39,009 bases of DNA from contig JAJZPQ010000035.1 of NCBI GenBank assembly GCA_021811085.1, positions 1 through 39,009 of the forward strand, given 5' to 3'. Position numbers and translations under genes: made by a program. This DNA is from Pseudomonadota bacterium (lineage in GTDB: Bacteria; Pseudomonadota; Gammaproteobacteria; Burkholderiales; SG8-39). Positions 19,045-26,396 of this stretch are shown here, piece after piece; positions within the stretch are counted from its first letter, which is position 1; the number at the start of each line of letters is the position of its first letter. The notes under the pieces were generated by a model, which was not told the DNA's origin, searched no databases, and worked only from the letters and a program-made list of their open reading frames with translations.

Positions 19045-21402
19045 TCAGCGCGCCTTGCGCCTGCTGGCTGCCGCGCGCGCGGCGAAGCCGGCCGCATCCG
19101 CATCCAGCTGCAGCTGCAGCACGCCGGTCGGGGCCAGCGCGCGCGACTGAGCAGCGGCACCGGACGGCGCCGCGCCCTCCGGTGCCCGCGCTTGCCGCCA
19201 CAACGCGTTTGCACCGAAACCTAGCGCGATAGCGAGCGCAAGCAGTGCCGCAGGCGCGGCCGCTCTGCGCCCAAGCGCACCGGTGCGCCGGAGCGCAAGC
19301 AGCCTGCGCTCCCCGGCAAGCTGCGCGCGCCTGGCTGCGTCCGCGCGCCCCTGTGCCGCCAGCGCAGCCGCCTCGGCCCGTAGCCGCTCGCGCTCCCTGG
19401 CCGAAGCGAGCGCCGCTTCTTCTGCCCCCAGCTTTCTTTTCTCCGACGCGGCGCGCGCCTGTTCGGTTTGCAGCCGCGCCCGCGCCAGGTCTTCGGCCCT
19501 GCGCTCGCCGTGCGCGCGGCCCTCGGCGCGCTCGCGCGCCTGCTGCGCCGCGTTGCGCTCTTCCTCTGCGCGCCGTTCGGCCGCCAGCTGCGCCTCAGCT
19601 TCGCGCCCGGTGCGCTGACGCGCCGCTTCGGCCGCGGCGGCATCGCTCTGAGCGCGCTGTTGCGCGAGTTTTTGCGCCTGCTCTTCGGCCGCGATATGCG
19701 CCTGCGCCGCCTGCTGCGCTTCCTGATCCTGCGCCGCGCGTGCGGCCGACGCCGCTGCGGCCTTTTGTTCTGCGGCCATGCGCGCCTGCGCCGCGGCCTG
19801 CAAGCGGCGTTCTGCTTCGGCGCGCTCGCGCGCCTGTGCCGTTGCTTCCCGCTCGAGAGATGTCTTACGCGCCGCCGCCGCTGTTGCGTCCTGCTCTGCG
19901 CCCGTGCGCAGCTGCGCCTGTTCCTGCGCCTGGCGCTCGGCTTCGACTCGTTGCGCCTGCGCCGCGGCCGCGGTCTCCTCGGTGCGCACGCGGGCCTCGG
20001 CCTGCTCCTGCAATGCGCGCTCCGCCGCCAGGCGCATGCGCGCCGCCTGTGCTAGTTCCTGCTCGGTTGCCAGGCGCGCTTGCGCTTCGGCCTCGGCGCG
20101 CGATTGGGCGTCCGCACGCGCAAGCGCTGCCTGTTCCGCCGCGCGCTCCGCAGCGGCGCGTTTATCTGCCTGTTCGGCAGCGCGTTTCTCCGCCTGCACA
20201 CGCTCCGCGGCCGCGGCTTCCTGTTCGCGTTCGGCGAGCGCGCGCTGTTCCGCCGCCTGGGTCAGCGCCGTTTCTGCCGCTTCGCGTTCCCGCGCCTGCG
20301 CCGCGGTGTCCCGCTCCACGCGCGCCTCGGCCTGCTCCAGCAGTTGTGCTTCCTGCTGCGCGCGTTCACGCGCTGCGTTTTCGGCTTGAGCTTGTGCTTG
20401 CGTGCGGGTCGCGGCGGTCTGCGCAAGCTGCGCTTCGGCCTGAGTCCGTGCCGCTGCCGCTTGGCCGGCTGCGGTTTCGGCCAGCTTGCGCGCTTCGGCC
20501 TGCGCCAGCAGTTGCGCTTCGGCTTCGATGCGCGCGCGCACCGCCTGCTGCGCGGCCCGTTCCGACTCGAGCCGAACCCGTGCAGCCTGCGCCAGCGCCT
20601 GTTCAGCTGCGGCGAGTGCGGCCGCACTTGCCCCGGCCTCGCGCTCGGCCGCAAGCTTCGCCTCGGCGATTACCTTCGCCTCCTGTTCTGCCGCTAGGCG
20701 TCGCGCCGCAGCGTCGTTTGCGCGCACCGCCTGTTCGCGCCGCTGCGCGATCTGTTCGATTTCGGCTTGTTCCAGCGCAATGCGCTGCCGCGCCTGCGCT
20801 TCGGCCAGAGCCTCGGTTTCGCGGCGCTGCCGTTCCTGCTCCTGCGCGGCCTGTTCAGCGACTATCCGCGCCTTCACTTCCGACGCCGCCTGCGCGTTCG
20901 CCTGCGCCCGCTGCTGCGCCAGCTTCAGCGCCCCAGCCTCGTCCTGCGCGCGCCGTTCCGCCGCCACGCGCAGCTTGTGCTCGGCCTCCTCGCGCCGGCG
21001 TGCCGGCTCCAACGCCTCCTGATCACGCCGCGCCTTGTCTGCCGCGACCTCGGCAGCTTCACGCTCAAGCGCTTCACGCTTTCGGGTCTCGGCTTCGAGC
21101 TGGGCCAACAGAGCCTTGGCGCCGGCCGCCTGCGCCAGGGCGCGCGCCTCCTCCGGCGAAAACGAATCCTTCTCGCGGCGCCGCTGTTCCACTTCGGCAA
21201 GCCGCCGATTGACCTCCGCCCAATAGCGTTCGTCTTCGGTCGGATCTGGTTTGGCGGCAGCTTTTCTCTGTGTTTTGGCTGGCGCCGCGTGCGCGGCCTT
21301 GCTCGATGCGGGTGCGGCCGCATCCCCGCTTGCGGAACGCTGCTGCCGTAAATCGCGGCGCTTGCGCTCGGCATTCTTCAGGTGATCGAGCAGGCGGCTC
21401 AT
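19045..21402 (-). CDS. Long alpha-helical repeat protein with C-terminal membrane anchor, unknown function
   Basis: The protein has 785 residues. It opens with MSRLLDHLKNAERKRRD, reminiscent of the short conserved start seen in GspB/ExeB-like proteins (MSxxLDALKKAExER); this likeness is only suggestive. A low-complexity Ala/Lys/Pro linker runs to about residue 55. From Lys123 to Ala636 the chain can be cut by hand into 37 tandem units, 35 of exactly 14 residues and two of 12, with consensus xxRxxAExxAxxxA. A charged helical stretch follows, then one membrane segment (about 714–735, PAALLALAIALGFGANALW) and a 50-residue tail. Pro, Gly and aromatic residues are almost absent from the rod. It would be a rigid helical rod or coiled coil tens of nanometres long. 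TolA-like envelope spanning is one possibility; no family was recognised. Confidence 0.85.
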   Translation of the reverse strand: MSRLLDHLKNAERKRRDLRQQRSASGDAAAPASSKAAHAAPAKTQRKAAAKPDPTEDERYWAEVNRRLAEVEQRRREKDSFSPEEARALAQAAGAKALLAQLEAETRKREALEREAAEVAADKARRDQEALEPARRREEAEHKLRVAAERRAQDEAGALKLAQQRAQANAQAASEVKARIVAEQAAQEQERQRRETEALAEAQARQRIALEQAEIEQIAQRREQAVRANDAAARRLAAEQEAKVIAEAKLAAEREAGASAAALAAAEQALAQAARVRLESERAAQQAVRARIEAEAQLLAQAEARKLAETAAGQAAAARTQAEAQLAQTAATRTQAQAQAENAARERAQQEAQLLEQAEARVERDTAAQAREREAAETALTQAAEQRALAEREQEAAAAERVQAEKRAAEQADKRAAAERAAEQAALARADAQSRAEAEAQARLATEQELAQAARMRLAAERALQEQAEARVRTEETAAAAQAQRVEAERQAQEQAQLRTGAEQDATAAAARKTSLEREATAQARERAEAERRLQAAAQARMAAEQKAAAASAARAAQDQEAQQAAQAHIAAEEQAQKLAQQRAQSDAAAAEAARQRTGREAEAQLAAERRAEEERNAAQQARERAEGRAHGERRAEDLARARLQTEQARAASEKRKLGAEEAALASARERERLRAEAAALAAQGRADAARRAQLAGERRLLALRRTGALGRRAAAPAALLALAIALGFGANALWRQARAPEGAAPSGAAAQSRALAPTGVLQLQLDADAAGFAARAAASRRKAR
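19495..21036 (-). repeat. Tandem 42-bp-period repeat coding for the 14-residue helical units
   Basis: This span encodes residues 123–636 of the rod protein: 37 units, 35 of 42 bp and two of 36 bp. By hand count, unit position 3 is Arg in 33 of 37 and position 7 is Glu or Asp in 32 of 37; position 14 is usually Ala. The DNA of the units has diverged at third positions, so the period is clear in protein but not as identical DNA copies. Confidence 0.8.
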
Positions 21403-21729
21403 GCGCTGCCCGCTGGGCCGCGGCGGGTCGCGCGCGCGGCCTGGACGTTGGGTTTCACCCCGGGATGGGATCGAAAGCGAAAAATAGATCCGTCGGTGCG
21501 CATGCGGTCTCGTTCGGGCGCCAGGCGCCGGCCAGATCAGATAATACTCGACCGTAATTTATCGGTTAATCAAAATTTTTGTACGCATTGCGGCGGCAAT
21601 TTAGTTGACGGCATGCGCTGTTGCGATGCAACATCACGCTTCCGTTGCATAACAATAATAGCTGCGGATGCCGGCGCGTGCGTGTGCCGGCGCTGGTGTT
21701 TCATGCGCGGTCTATTCCAAGGTGAGGAC
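21403..21729. other. 327-bp intergenic region between the divergent rod-protein gene and panE
   Basis: No coding feature is supported. The part from about 21540 to 21660 is unusually A/T-rich for this genome and contains TTGACG (21605–21610). It also has a 7-bp inverted repeat, ATGCAAC/GTTGCAT with an 11-bp spacer (21627–21651), a possible regulator site. No convincing -10 partner was found at the right distance. The reductase ribosome-binding site AAGGTGAGG (21719–21727) closes the region. Confidence 0.5.
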
Positions 21730-22743
21730 ATGAAGTATTGCGTTGTAGGTGCAGGCTCGATCGGCGGTTTCGTGGGGGCGAAACTCGCGCTCGCCGGCGA
21801 AGAAGTGACCCTGGTCGCGCGCGGGGCGAACCTGCAGGCGATTCGCGCGCACGGCATGCGCCTGATCATGCACGACGGCACCGAGCAGGTTGCGCAAAAC
21901 GTGGCCAGCGCCGCCACGCCGGCCGAGGCCGGTCCGCATGATGTCGTCATCCTCGGCATGAAGGCGCACCAGGTCGCGGCCGTGGCCGCAGACATCGCCG
22001 CACTGTGCCACAAGGACACGATCATCATCCCGATGCAGAACGGCATACCCTGGTGGTATTTCCAGCGCCATGGGGGCGAGTTCGACGGGCGCGTCGTGAC
22101 CAGCGTCGATCCGGAAGGGACGATCGCTGCGGCCGTGGATCCGCGCCGGCTGCTCGGCTGCGTCGTCTATCCCGCCTGCGAACTTGCCGCACCCGGCGTG
22201 GTGCGCCATATCGAGGGCGACCGCTTTCCGCTGGGCGAGTTGGACGGTTCGAGCAGCGAGCGCGTCAATGCGATCGCCGCGGCGTTCGCGCGCGCCGGCC
22301 TCAAGTCGCCGGTGCTGGACAATATCCGTTCCGAGATCTGGCTCAAGCTCTGGGGCAACCTGACGTTCAACCCGATCAGCTCGCTCACGCATTCCACGCT
22401 GGTCGACATCTGCCAGTTCCCGCTCACGCGCGATCTCGCCGCCGCGATGATGCGCGAGGCGCAGGCCGTGGCCAACCGCCTCGGCATCACCTTTCGCGTG
22501 ACGCTGGAAAAGCGCATCGCCGGCGCCGAACGCGTGGGCAAGCACAAGACCTCGATGCTGCAGGATGTGGAGGCCGGACGCGATCCGGAAATCGACGCGC
22601 TGGTCGGTTCGGTGATCGAAGTCGGGCGCATCGTCGGCGAACCGACGCCGCACATCGAGGCCGTGTATGCGATGGTGAAACTGCTCGCGCGCACGATGCG
22701 CGAGGAAAAAGTCTACATCCGCGCGCACTCGCTCATCGGCTGA
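21730..22743 (+). CDS. panE: 2-dehydropantoate 2-reductase family protein
   Basis: The 337-residue NADPH-dependent reductase belongs to the ketopantoate reductase family (ApbA/PanE). The N-terminal Rossmann loop is GAGSIGG at residues 7–13, then LVARGANLQAIRAHGM, VILGMKAHQV and MQNGIPWWYF. The C-terminal helical domain has the catalytic-region Lys and Asn in EIWLKLWGNLTFNPISSLT and the KTSMLQDVEAGRDPEIDAL signature. ATG 21730 has a strong ribosome-binding site (AAGGTGAGG). It is longer than E. coli PanE (303), and the NGIPWWYF subgroup is common next to aromatic or acyl-CoA degradation genes, so the physiological substrate may not be ketopantoate. Confidence 0.88.
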   Translation: MKYCVVGAGSIGGFVGAKLALAGEEVTLVARGANLQAIRAHGMRLIMHDGTEQVAQNVASAATPAEAGPHDVVILGMKAHQVAAVAADIAALCHKDTIIIPMQNGIPWWYFQRHGGEFDGRVVTSVDPEGTIAAAVDPRRLLGCVVYPACELAAPGVVRHIEGDRFPLGELDGSSSERVNAIAAAFARAGLKSPVLDNIRSEIWLKLWGNLTFNPISSLTHSTLVDICQFPLTRDLAAAMMREAQAVANRLGITFRVTLEKRIAGAERVGKHKTSMLQDVEAGRDPEIDALVGSVIEVGRIVGEPTPHIEAVYAMVKLLARTMREEKVYIRAHSLIG

Positions 22744-22744
22744 G

Positions 22745-22765
22745 GCCTGCGTCCGGCGCGCAGGC
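22745..22765. terminator. Possible hairpin between convergent panE and apt
   Basis: GCCTGCG (22745–22751) pairs with CGCAGGC (22759–22765) around a 7-nt loop, immediately after the panE stop. There is no run of T on either side, so if it ends transcription it is not a classical intrinsic terminator. Confidence 0.3.
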
Positions 22766-22787
22766 GCCGGCGCTCCCTACTTCCTAT

Positions 22788-23306
22788 CTAGTCCGACCAG
22801 AGCGTAAACACGCTCAGCCCGCGCTTTTCCAGGCGCACCCGGCCTTCGAGCGTGGCCAGCTCGTGGATGAAACAACACTCGGCCACCTTGCCGCCGACAT
22901 CGTTGATCAGCTTCGCCGCCGCCTCGCTCACCGCGCCGGTGGCGAGCATATCGTCGATCAGCACCACCTCTTCTCCCGGAGCGATGACATTCAGGCTCAT
23001 TTCGATCGGCTCGGAGGTATGCCCGAATTCGTGTTCGCCGCTGATGGTGTCGCCCGGGAGCTTGCCCAGCTTGCGTATCGGCACGAAGCCCGCGTTCAGG
23101 CGGTAGGCGAGGGCCGCGCCGATGACGAAGCCGCGCCACTCCATGCAGGCGAATTTCCTGATCCCGCGCGCCGCATAGCGCGCCGCGAGCAGCTCGATCA
23201 CGGCATGAAAGCCGGGACCGTCCGCGAGCAGCGTGGTGAGGTCGTAGTAAGTGTCGCCGGGGCTGGGGTAGTCGGGGATTTTTCGTACTAAGGCGCGTAA
23301 GTCCAT
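22788..23306 (-). CDS. apt: Adenine phosphoribosyltransferase
   Basis: The 172-residue purine-salvage enzyme makes AMP from adenine and PRPP. Family markers are VRKIPDYPSPGDTYYDLTTLL near the start, MEWRGFVIGAALAYRL, FVPIRKLGKLPG, the flexible-loop EIEMSL-type segment and the PRPP-binding motif VVLIDDMLATG. ATG 23306 gives the normal length; an open extension upstream to ATG 23378 has no homology. AAAGGA lies 13 nt before the chosen start, rather far. It is convergent with panE and separated by 44 bp. Confidence 0.92.
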   Translation of the reverse strand: MDLRALVRKIPDYPSPGDTYYDLTTLLADGPGFHAVIELLAARYAARGIRKFACMEWRGFVIGAALAYRLNAGFVPIRKLGKLPGDTISGEHEFGHTSEPIEMSLNVIAPGEEVVLIDDMLATGAVSEAAAKLINDVGGKVAECCFIHELATLEGRVRLEKRGLSVFTLWSD

Positions 23307-23387
23307 TGCGTGCAGAAGTCCTTTCAGTGGCGCCATCTCGGATGGCGAATCAATAGTGCCACATTTGCCGCGCATCACAAAATGAAA

Positions 23388-23407
23388 GGGCGGGACCCGC
23401 CCCTTTT
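23388..23407 (-). terminator. Probable intrinsic terminator of the small membrane protein gene
   Basis: GGGCGGG (23388–23394) and CCCGCCC (23396–23402) form a very GC-rich stem (the loop opens to about 5 nt in practice), flanked by A's on the left and TTTT on the right. Read leftward it lies 24 bp after the stop of the 23431–23793 gene and ends in TTTCATTTTG. It could work in both directions. Confidence 0.5.
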
Positions 23408-23430
23408 CGACTTCGATTTGGCGCGGTGGC

Positions 23431-23793
23431 TCAGGCTTTCAGCCAGGCTTTTGCACCGAACCAGGCGAGCGCGCCCAGACCTGCGATCGGGCCCACCGTC
23501 ACGAACGCGAGGCCGATGAACGGGGCTGCGAGCGCGAACGCGACCGGACGCGCCTTGTCGTTCTTCATCACCGCTTTGGCCGCCATCCAGATCAGCAGCG
23601 CGAAGCCGATAACCGGGAACGCGAGCAGGTAGGCGAGACCGATGAAAGGTGCGGCGAAGAACAGCGCGACGTTCTTCACGCGTTTGCCCAGGCGCACTCC
23701 ACCTTTGGTGTGGCGAACCGTGTGACCCCGGCCGTAAGCCGCTCCAACCATTAAACCGTTCGCTGTCATCAGATTGTTGGTGTAGGTCCTCAT
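23431..23793 (-). CDS. Small membrane protein with a duplicated 35-residue hydrophobic unit
   Basis: The protein has 120 residues. A basic N-terminal 40 residues precede two hydrophobic blocks, Ala43–Lys77 and Ala85–Lys119. These align without gaps at 17 of 35 identical positions: both carry AAPFIGLA, then P, G and W at matching places, and end in AKAxxK. Each block could form a membrane hairpin. I chose ATG 23793 rather than 23799 because GGAG (23800–23803) is then 6 nt upstream. I recognise no named family. It is monocistronic, with its own terminator and a 508-bp upstream region. Confidence 0.75.
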   Translation of the reverse strand: MRTYTNNLMTANGLMVGAAYGRGHTVRHTKGGVRLGKRVKNVALFFAAPFIGLAYLLAFPVIGFALLIWMAAKAVMKNDKARPVAFALAAPFIGLAFVTVGPIAGLGALAWFGAKAWLKA

Positions 23794-24301
23794 GATCATC
23801 TCCGTCTGTTGTTTGCCGCTCGACTATTCATGAGCATCGATCGTGCCAGCCCGCACATGGCCCATTTTTTCGCTCTATCTTTCAAATAGTTGAGTCGTCC
23901 ATTCGTTTGCCGCAGCGGCAGCTATGAACGGCAAGAACAGCCCTGGTTGTACATAGATTTCATGCAGTCGCGCCGCGCCATTCCGCTCTTGTTATTTCTC
24001 TTCAATCACTTACGCCAGCGCGGCGCTGCCTGGTTTTTGCATGCATCGCTGATTCGCAGCGATAAGACTTTCGTCAAACCGGCGCGGCGCTTATCGCGCA
24101 AAATAATTTCAGGCATTACTCCGGCTGTTCAGGCTCTCGGGAAATTGGGCTATCGTGTTCGCGCAGGAATTCGCCATCGCCGCCTTGCTCTGTGTTTCCG
24201 CCGCCGCGTTTGCCGCGGCCGGCCCTGCAGCGCGCGCACTATATAATGGCGCGTCGCCACTCGAAGGATGGCGCCGCCGCCCGGCTGCGCCAAAGCAAAC
24301 C
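23794..24301. other. 508-bp region between the small membrane protein gene and the NnrU gene
   Basis: No gene is supported. An open frame starts at a TTG near 23890 and ends near 24246, but its predicted product has no recognisable domain, a basic low-quality C-terminus and codon use unlike the neighbours. A 7-bp inverted repeat ATCGCTG/CAGCGAT lies at 24045–24063. TATAAT at 24242–24247 is the best candidate -10 for the NnrU gene, without a matching -35. The NnrU frame is open upstream to 24155, but homology begins only at 24302. Confidence 0.5.
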
Positions 24302-24880
24302 ATGACCATTTTGATACTCGGCCTGATCGTATTTCTCGGCGTGCACTCCACGCGCATCGTTGCCGACGGCTGGCGCACGTCGCAGATGAAGCGCCTGGGC
24401 ACCGGCGCGTGGAAAGGCATTTATTCCCTGCTGTCGCTCGCCGGTTTCGGCCTGATCGTCTGGGGCTTCGGCCTCGCGCGGCAGGACCCGGTGGTGCTGT
24501 GGATCGCGCCGGTCGCGATGCGCCACGTCGCGGCGCTGTTGACGCTGATTGCGTTCGTTTTCCTCGCCGCGGCTTACGTGCCGCGCAATTCGATCAAGTC
24601 GCGCCTGCACCACCCCATGCTGCTCGGCGTAAAGACCTGGGCTTTCGCCCACCTGCTCGCCAACGGCAGGCTCGCCGATGTCGTGCTGTTCGGCGCCTTC
24701 CTCGCCTGGGCCATCGTCTGTTATGTCGCGGCAAAGAGACGCGACCGCGCCGCAGGAACCCAATATCCCGCCGGCGGCGGCGGCGCCACCGCGGCTACGC
24801 TAGTGGCGGGCATCGCGGGCTGGGCGCTGTTTGCGTTCTGGCTGCACGGTTTGCTGATCGGCGTGCGACCTTTTGGATGA
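24302..24880 (+). CDS. NnrU-family integral membrane protein
   Basis: The 192-residue membrane protein begins MTILILGLIVFLGVHSTRIVADGWR, the well-conserved NnrU start. It continues with GAWKGIYSLLSLAGFGLIVWGFGLARQ, ARLHHP-type SRLHHPMLLGVKTWAFAHLLANG, and ends LHGLLIGVRPFG. About six hydrophobic segments are visible. NnrU was first described near denitrification genes and is related to the NnrU/isoprenoid (ZDS/15-cis-zeta-carotene isomerase) family. No denitrification genes are in this window, so the role here is open. Its TGA shares bases with an ATG at 24877 in the next gene's frame. Confidence 0.88.
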   Translation: MTILILGLIVFLGVHSTRIVADGWRTSQMKRLGTGAWKGIYSLLSLAGFGLIVWGFGLARQDPVVLWIAPVAMRHVAALLTLIAFVFLAAAYVPRNSIKSRLHHPMLLGVKTWAFAHLLANGRLADVVLFGAFLAWAIVCYVAAKRRDRAAGTQYPAGGGGATAATLVAGIAGWALFAFWLHGLLIGVRPFG

Positions 24881-24894
24881 ACCGATGCAACATC

Positions 24895-25470
24895 ATGGAC
24901 AAACTTCAACGAACAACAAGGCTCGCACTCGGGCTTAGTTTCCTGTTTCTGGCAGGCTGCGGCGCCCTGCTGCCGCGCGGAGAGAGCGTCGCTGAGAGCC
25001 CCTGGCACAGTTACGACGAAGCGCAGCAGACGTTCGACAAGATCGTTCCCTACCGGACCACGGCGCAGGACCTGAAGGCGCTCAAGCTGGACCCGCTGCA
25101 GAATCCGAATATCACGCTGCTCAATTACTCGGACGTATTGCGCCGTTTCATTCCGAGCCCCGCAACCAATATGCAGGACCTGGATGCCGGCGTGCAGGAC
25201 TGCATCCGGGCCAAGAGCGACTGCAGGGGCTATGAAGTCGATCAGAAATCGGTGAAACGCCAGCGCTACGGCAACTTCTGGGCGGACTTTCTCAATTTCA
25301 AACGCAAGGTGGACATCGTCGGCTGGCGCTTCAACGGCGTCATCCTGCTCAGGAACGGAATCGTCGTGTACAAACTCACCGGCGGGCAACCCGCGATCCA
25401 CGAGCACGAGGAAAGCAAGAATCCGCTGGGCCCGTTCCAGGGCTTGGGCGAATCCGGGCTGGCGCACTAG
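24895..25470 (+). CDS. Predicted lipoprotein of unknown function
   Basis: The 191-residue protein has a lipoprotein signal: MDKLQRTTRLALGLSFLF followed by lipobox LAGC, with acylated Cys22. The mature part contains FDKIVPYRTTAQDLKALKLDP and NITLLNYSDVLRRF, a pattern (short helix, then a rule-like xGxTxxDLxxLGxDP turn) loosely recalling BamE/SmpA-type lipoproteins; that resemblance is weak. An earlier in-frame ATG (24877) overlaps the NnrU stop and is a possible start, but ATG 24895 gives the cleaner signal peptide. It is probably co-transcribed with the NnrU gene. Confidence 0.78.
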   Translation: MDKLQRTTRLALGLSFLFLAGCGALLPRGESVAESPWHSYDEAQQTFDKIVPYRTTAQDLKALKLDPLQNPNITLLNYSDVLRRFIPSPATNMQDLDAGVQDCIRAKSDCRGYEVDQKSVKRQRYGNFWADFLNFKRKVDIVGWRFNGVILLRNGIVVYKLTGGQPAIHEHEESKNPLGPFQGLGESGLAH

Positions 25471-25482
25471 ATCAGCCGCCGC

Positions 25483-25508
25483 AAAAAAAGCATCTGCAAC
25501 AGGTGCTT
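25483..25508 (-). terminator. Intrinsic terminator of the thioesterase gene, containing its stop codon
   Basis: On the minus strand AAGCACCTG and CAGATGCTT form a 9-bp stem (one G·T) with a 3-nt loop, followed by a run of seven T's (25483–25489). The TAA stop of the thioesterase gene (25507–25509) is inside the first arm, so terminator and gene end are fused. Confidence 0.75.
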
Positions 25509-26343
25509 AATCGCGCAGCCGGATCGCGAGGCTTTGCGTAGAGCGGCCGATCAGCCCCTCGGCATCGAAAATGCGCGCCTCGGCCAGACCGCCCCCGTCC
25601 GGCCCCAGCAGCGTGCACGCGTCGATGCAGATCCACTCGCCGCGCGCCTGGCGCAAGAGATTGAGCGTGAGGTCCGAGTTCACGAATATGTAGCGGTGAA
25701 AATCCAGAATGGCGCTGATGCCGTTGCCCGAATCGGCGGCGATGGCGACGCGCTGCAGCGCGCTGGGCGCCTCACCCGCGAGCAGCGGATGGCGCAGGCG
25801 GAACCACACCGCGGACGGACAGCGAAACGGCACGCCTGCGGCCACCTTGCCTTCGATCAGGTCGTGGTAGCCGGTGGTCTTGCTCGCAAACAGAAACGGC
25901 GCCAGCGGCGACGCTTCCACCGTGCGCGGCGCCTGCGGCAGCGGGTGCCCGGGAAGACCTGCAGGAATCGCGAGGCCGGCGGCGCGCTGCGCCACCGCGC
26001 TGAAGCGCGCCACCTCCTTGCCGCCGGCGTGCAGCTGCGCGGAAAAATGCGCGACATTGCGTCCGGCGTAATCGGTCTGCACCTCGATCGCGAGTTCGGC
26101 GATCGGCACCGGCCGCAGCAGGTTGGCCGTCAGGCGCGCCACGTGCGTGAGCCCTAGCGCCGCCGCCGCGCGCTCTATGGCACGCGCGGCCAGCGCGATC
26201 GGCGGGCCGCCATGCTGATGCTGCGGATGCCAGGGGCCGCGGGTCAGATCGGTCGAGGCATAGCGGCCGTCCTCCAGCGCGACGTAGGCGCTGGCCGGAG
26301 GCGGGGTCGATGCCGGCTGACCGTCAGAGGAAGAATGCGTCAT
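25507..26343 (-). CDS. Acyl-CoA thioesterase-like double hot-dog protein
   Basis: The 278-residue protein belongs to the thioesterase superfamily (TesB-like/4HBT_3 group). It has GPWHPQHQHGGPPIALAARAIERAA (the HGGxxxAL motif that starts the hot-dog helix) and LTANLLRPVPIAELAIEVQ. The second half contains WFRLRHPLL, ADSGNGISAIL and FVNSDLTLNLLR (the NxDLT motif), then EARIFDAEGLIGRSTQSLAIR. ATG 26343 is the natural start. Acyl substrate unknown. It lies 53 bp downstream of the MFS gene in the same direction and ends in its own terminator. Confidence 0.85.
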   Translation of the reverse strand: MTHSSSDGQPASTPPPASAYVALEDGRYASTDLTRGPWHPQHQHGGPPIALAARAIERAAAALGLTHVARLTANLLRPVPIAELAIEVQTDYAGRNVAHFSAQLHAGGKEVARFSAVAQRAAGLAIPAGLPGHPLPQAPRTVEASPLAPFLFASKTTGYHDLIEGKVAAGVPFRCPSAVWFRLRHPLLAGEAPSALQRVAIAADSGNGISAILDFHRYIFVNSDLTLNLLRQARGEWICIDACTLLGPDGGGLAEARIFDAEGLIGRSTQSLAIRLRD

Positions 26344-26396
26344 GGCTGAGAAAGCGGAGTAAGCGAGCAGCAGTATCCCCGACCGGCGCAGCCGGG

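Noticed and set aside
19245-21212. Very long open plus-strand frame (Pro/Ala/Arg-rich) opposite the rod protein
   Set aside because: It is the mirror of the Ala/Glu/Gln/Arg repeat codons on the minus strand. The minus-strand product has a sensible N-terminus, helical periodicity and a membrane anchor, while the plus-strand product is compositionally implausible.
23890-24246. 118-codon plus-strand frame upstream of the NnrU gene
   Set aside because: It has a TTG start without a ribosome-binding site, no domain and an Arg/Cys-rich end; treated as non-coding.
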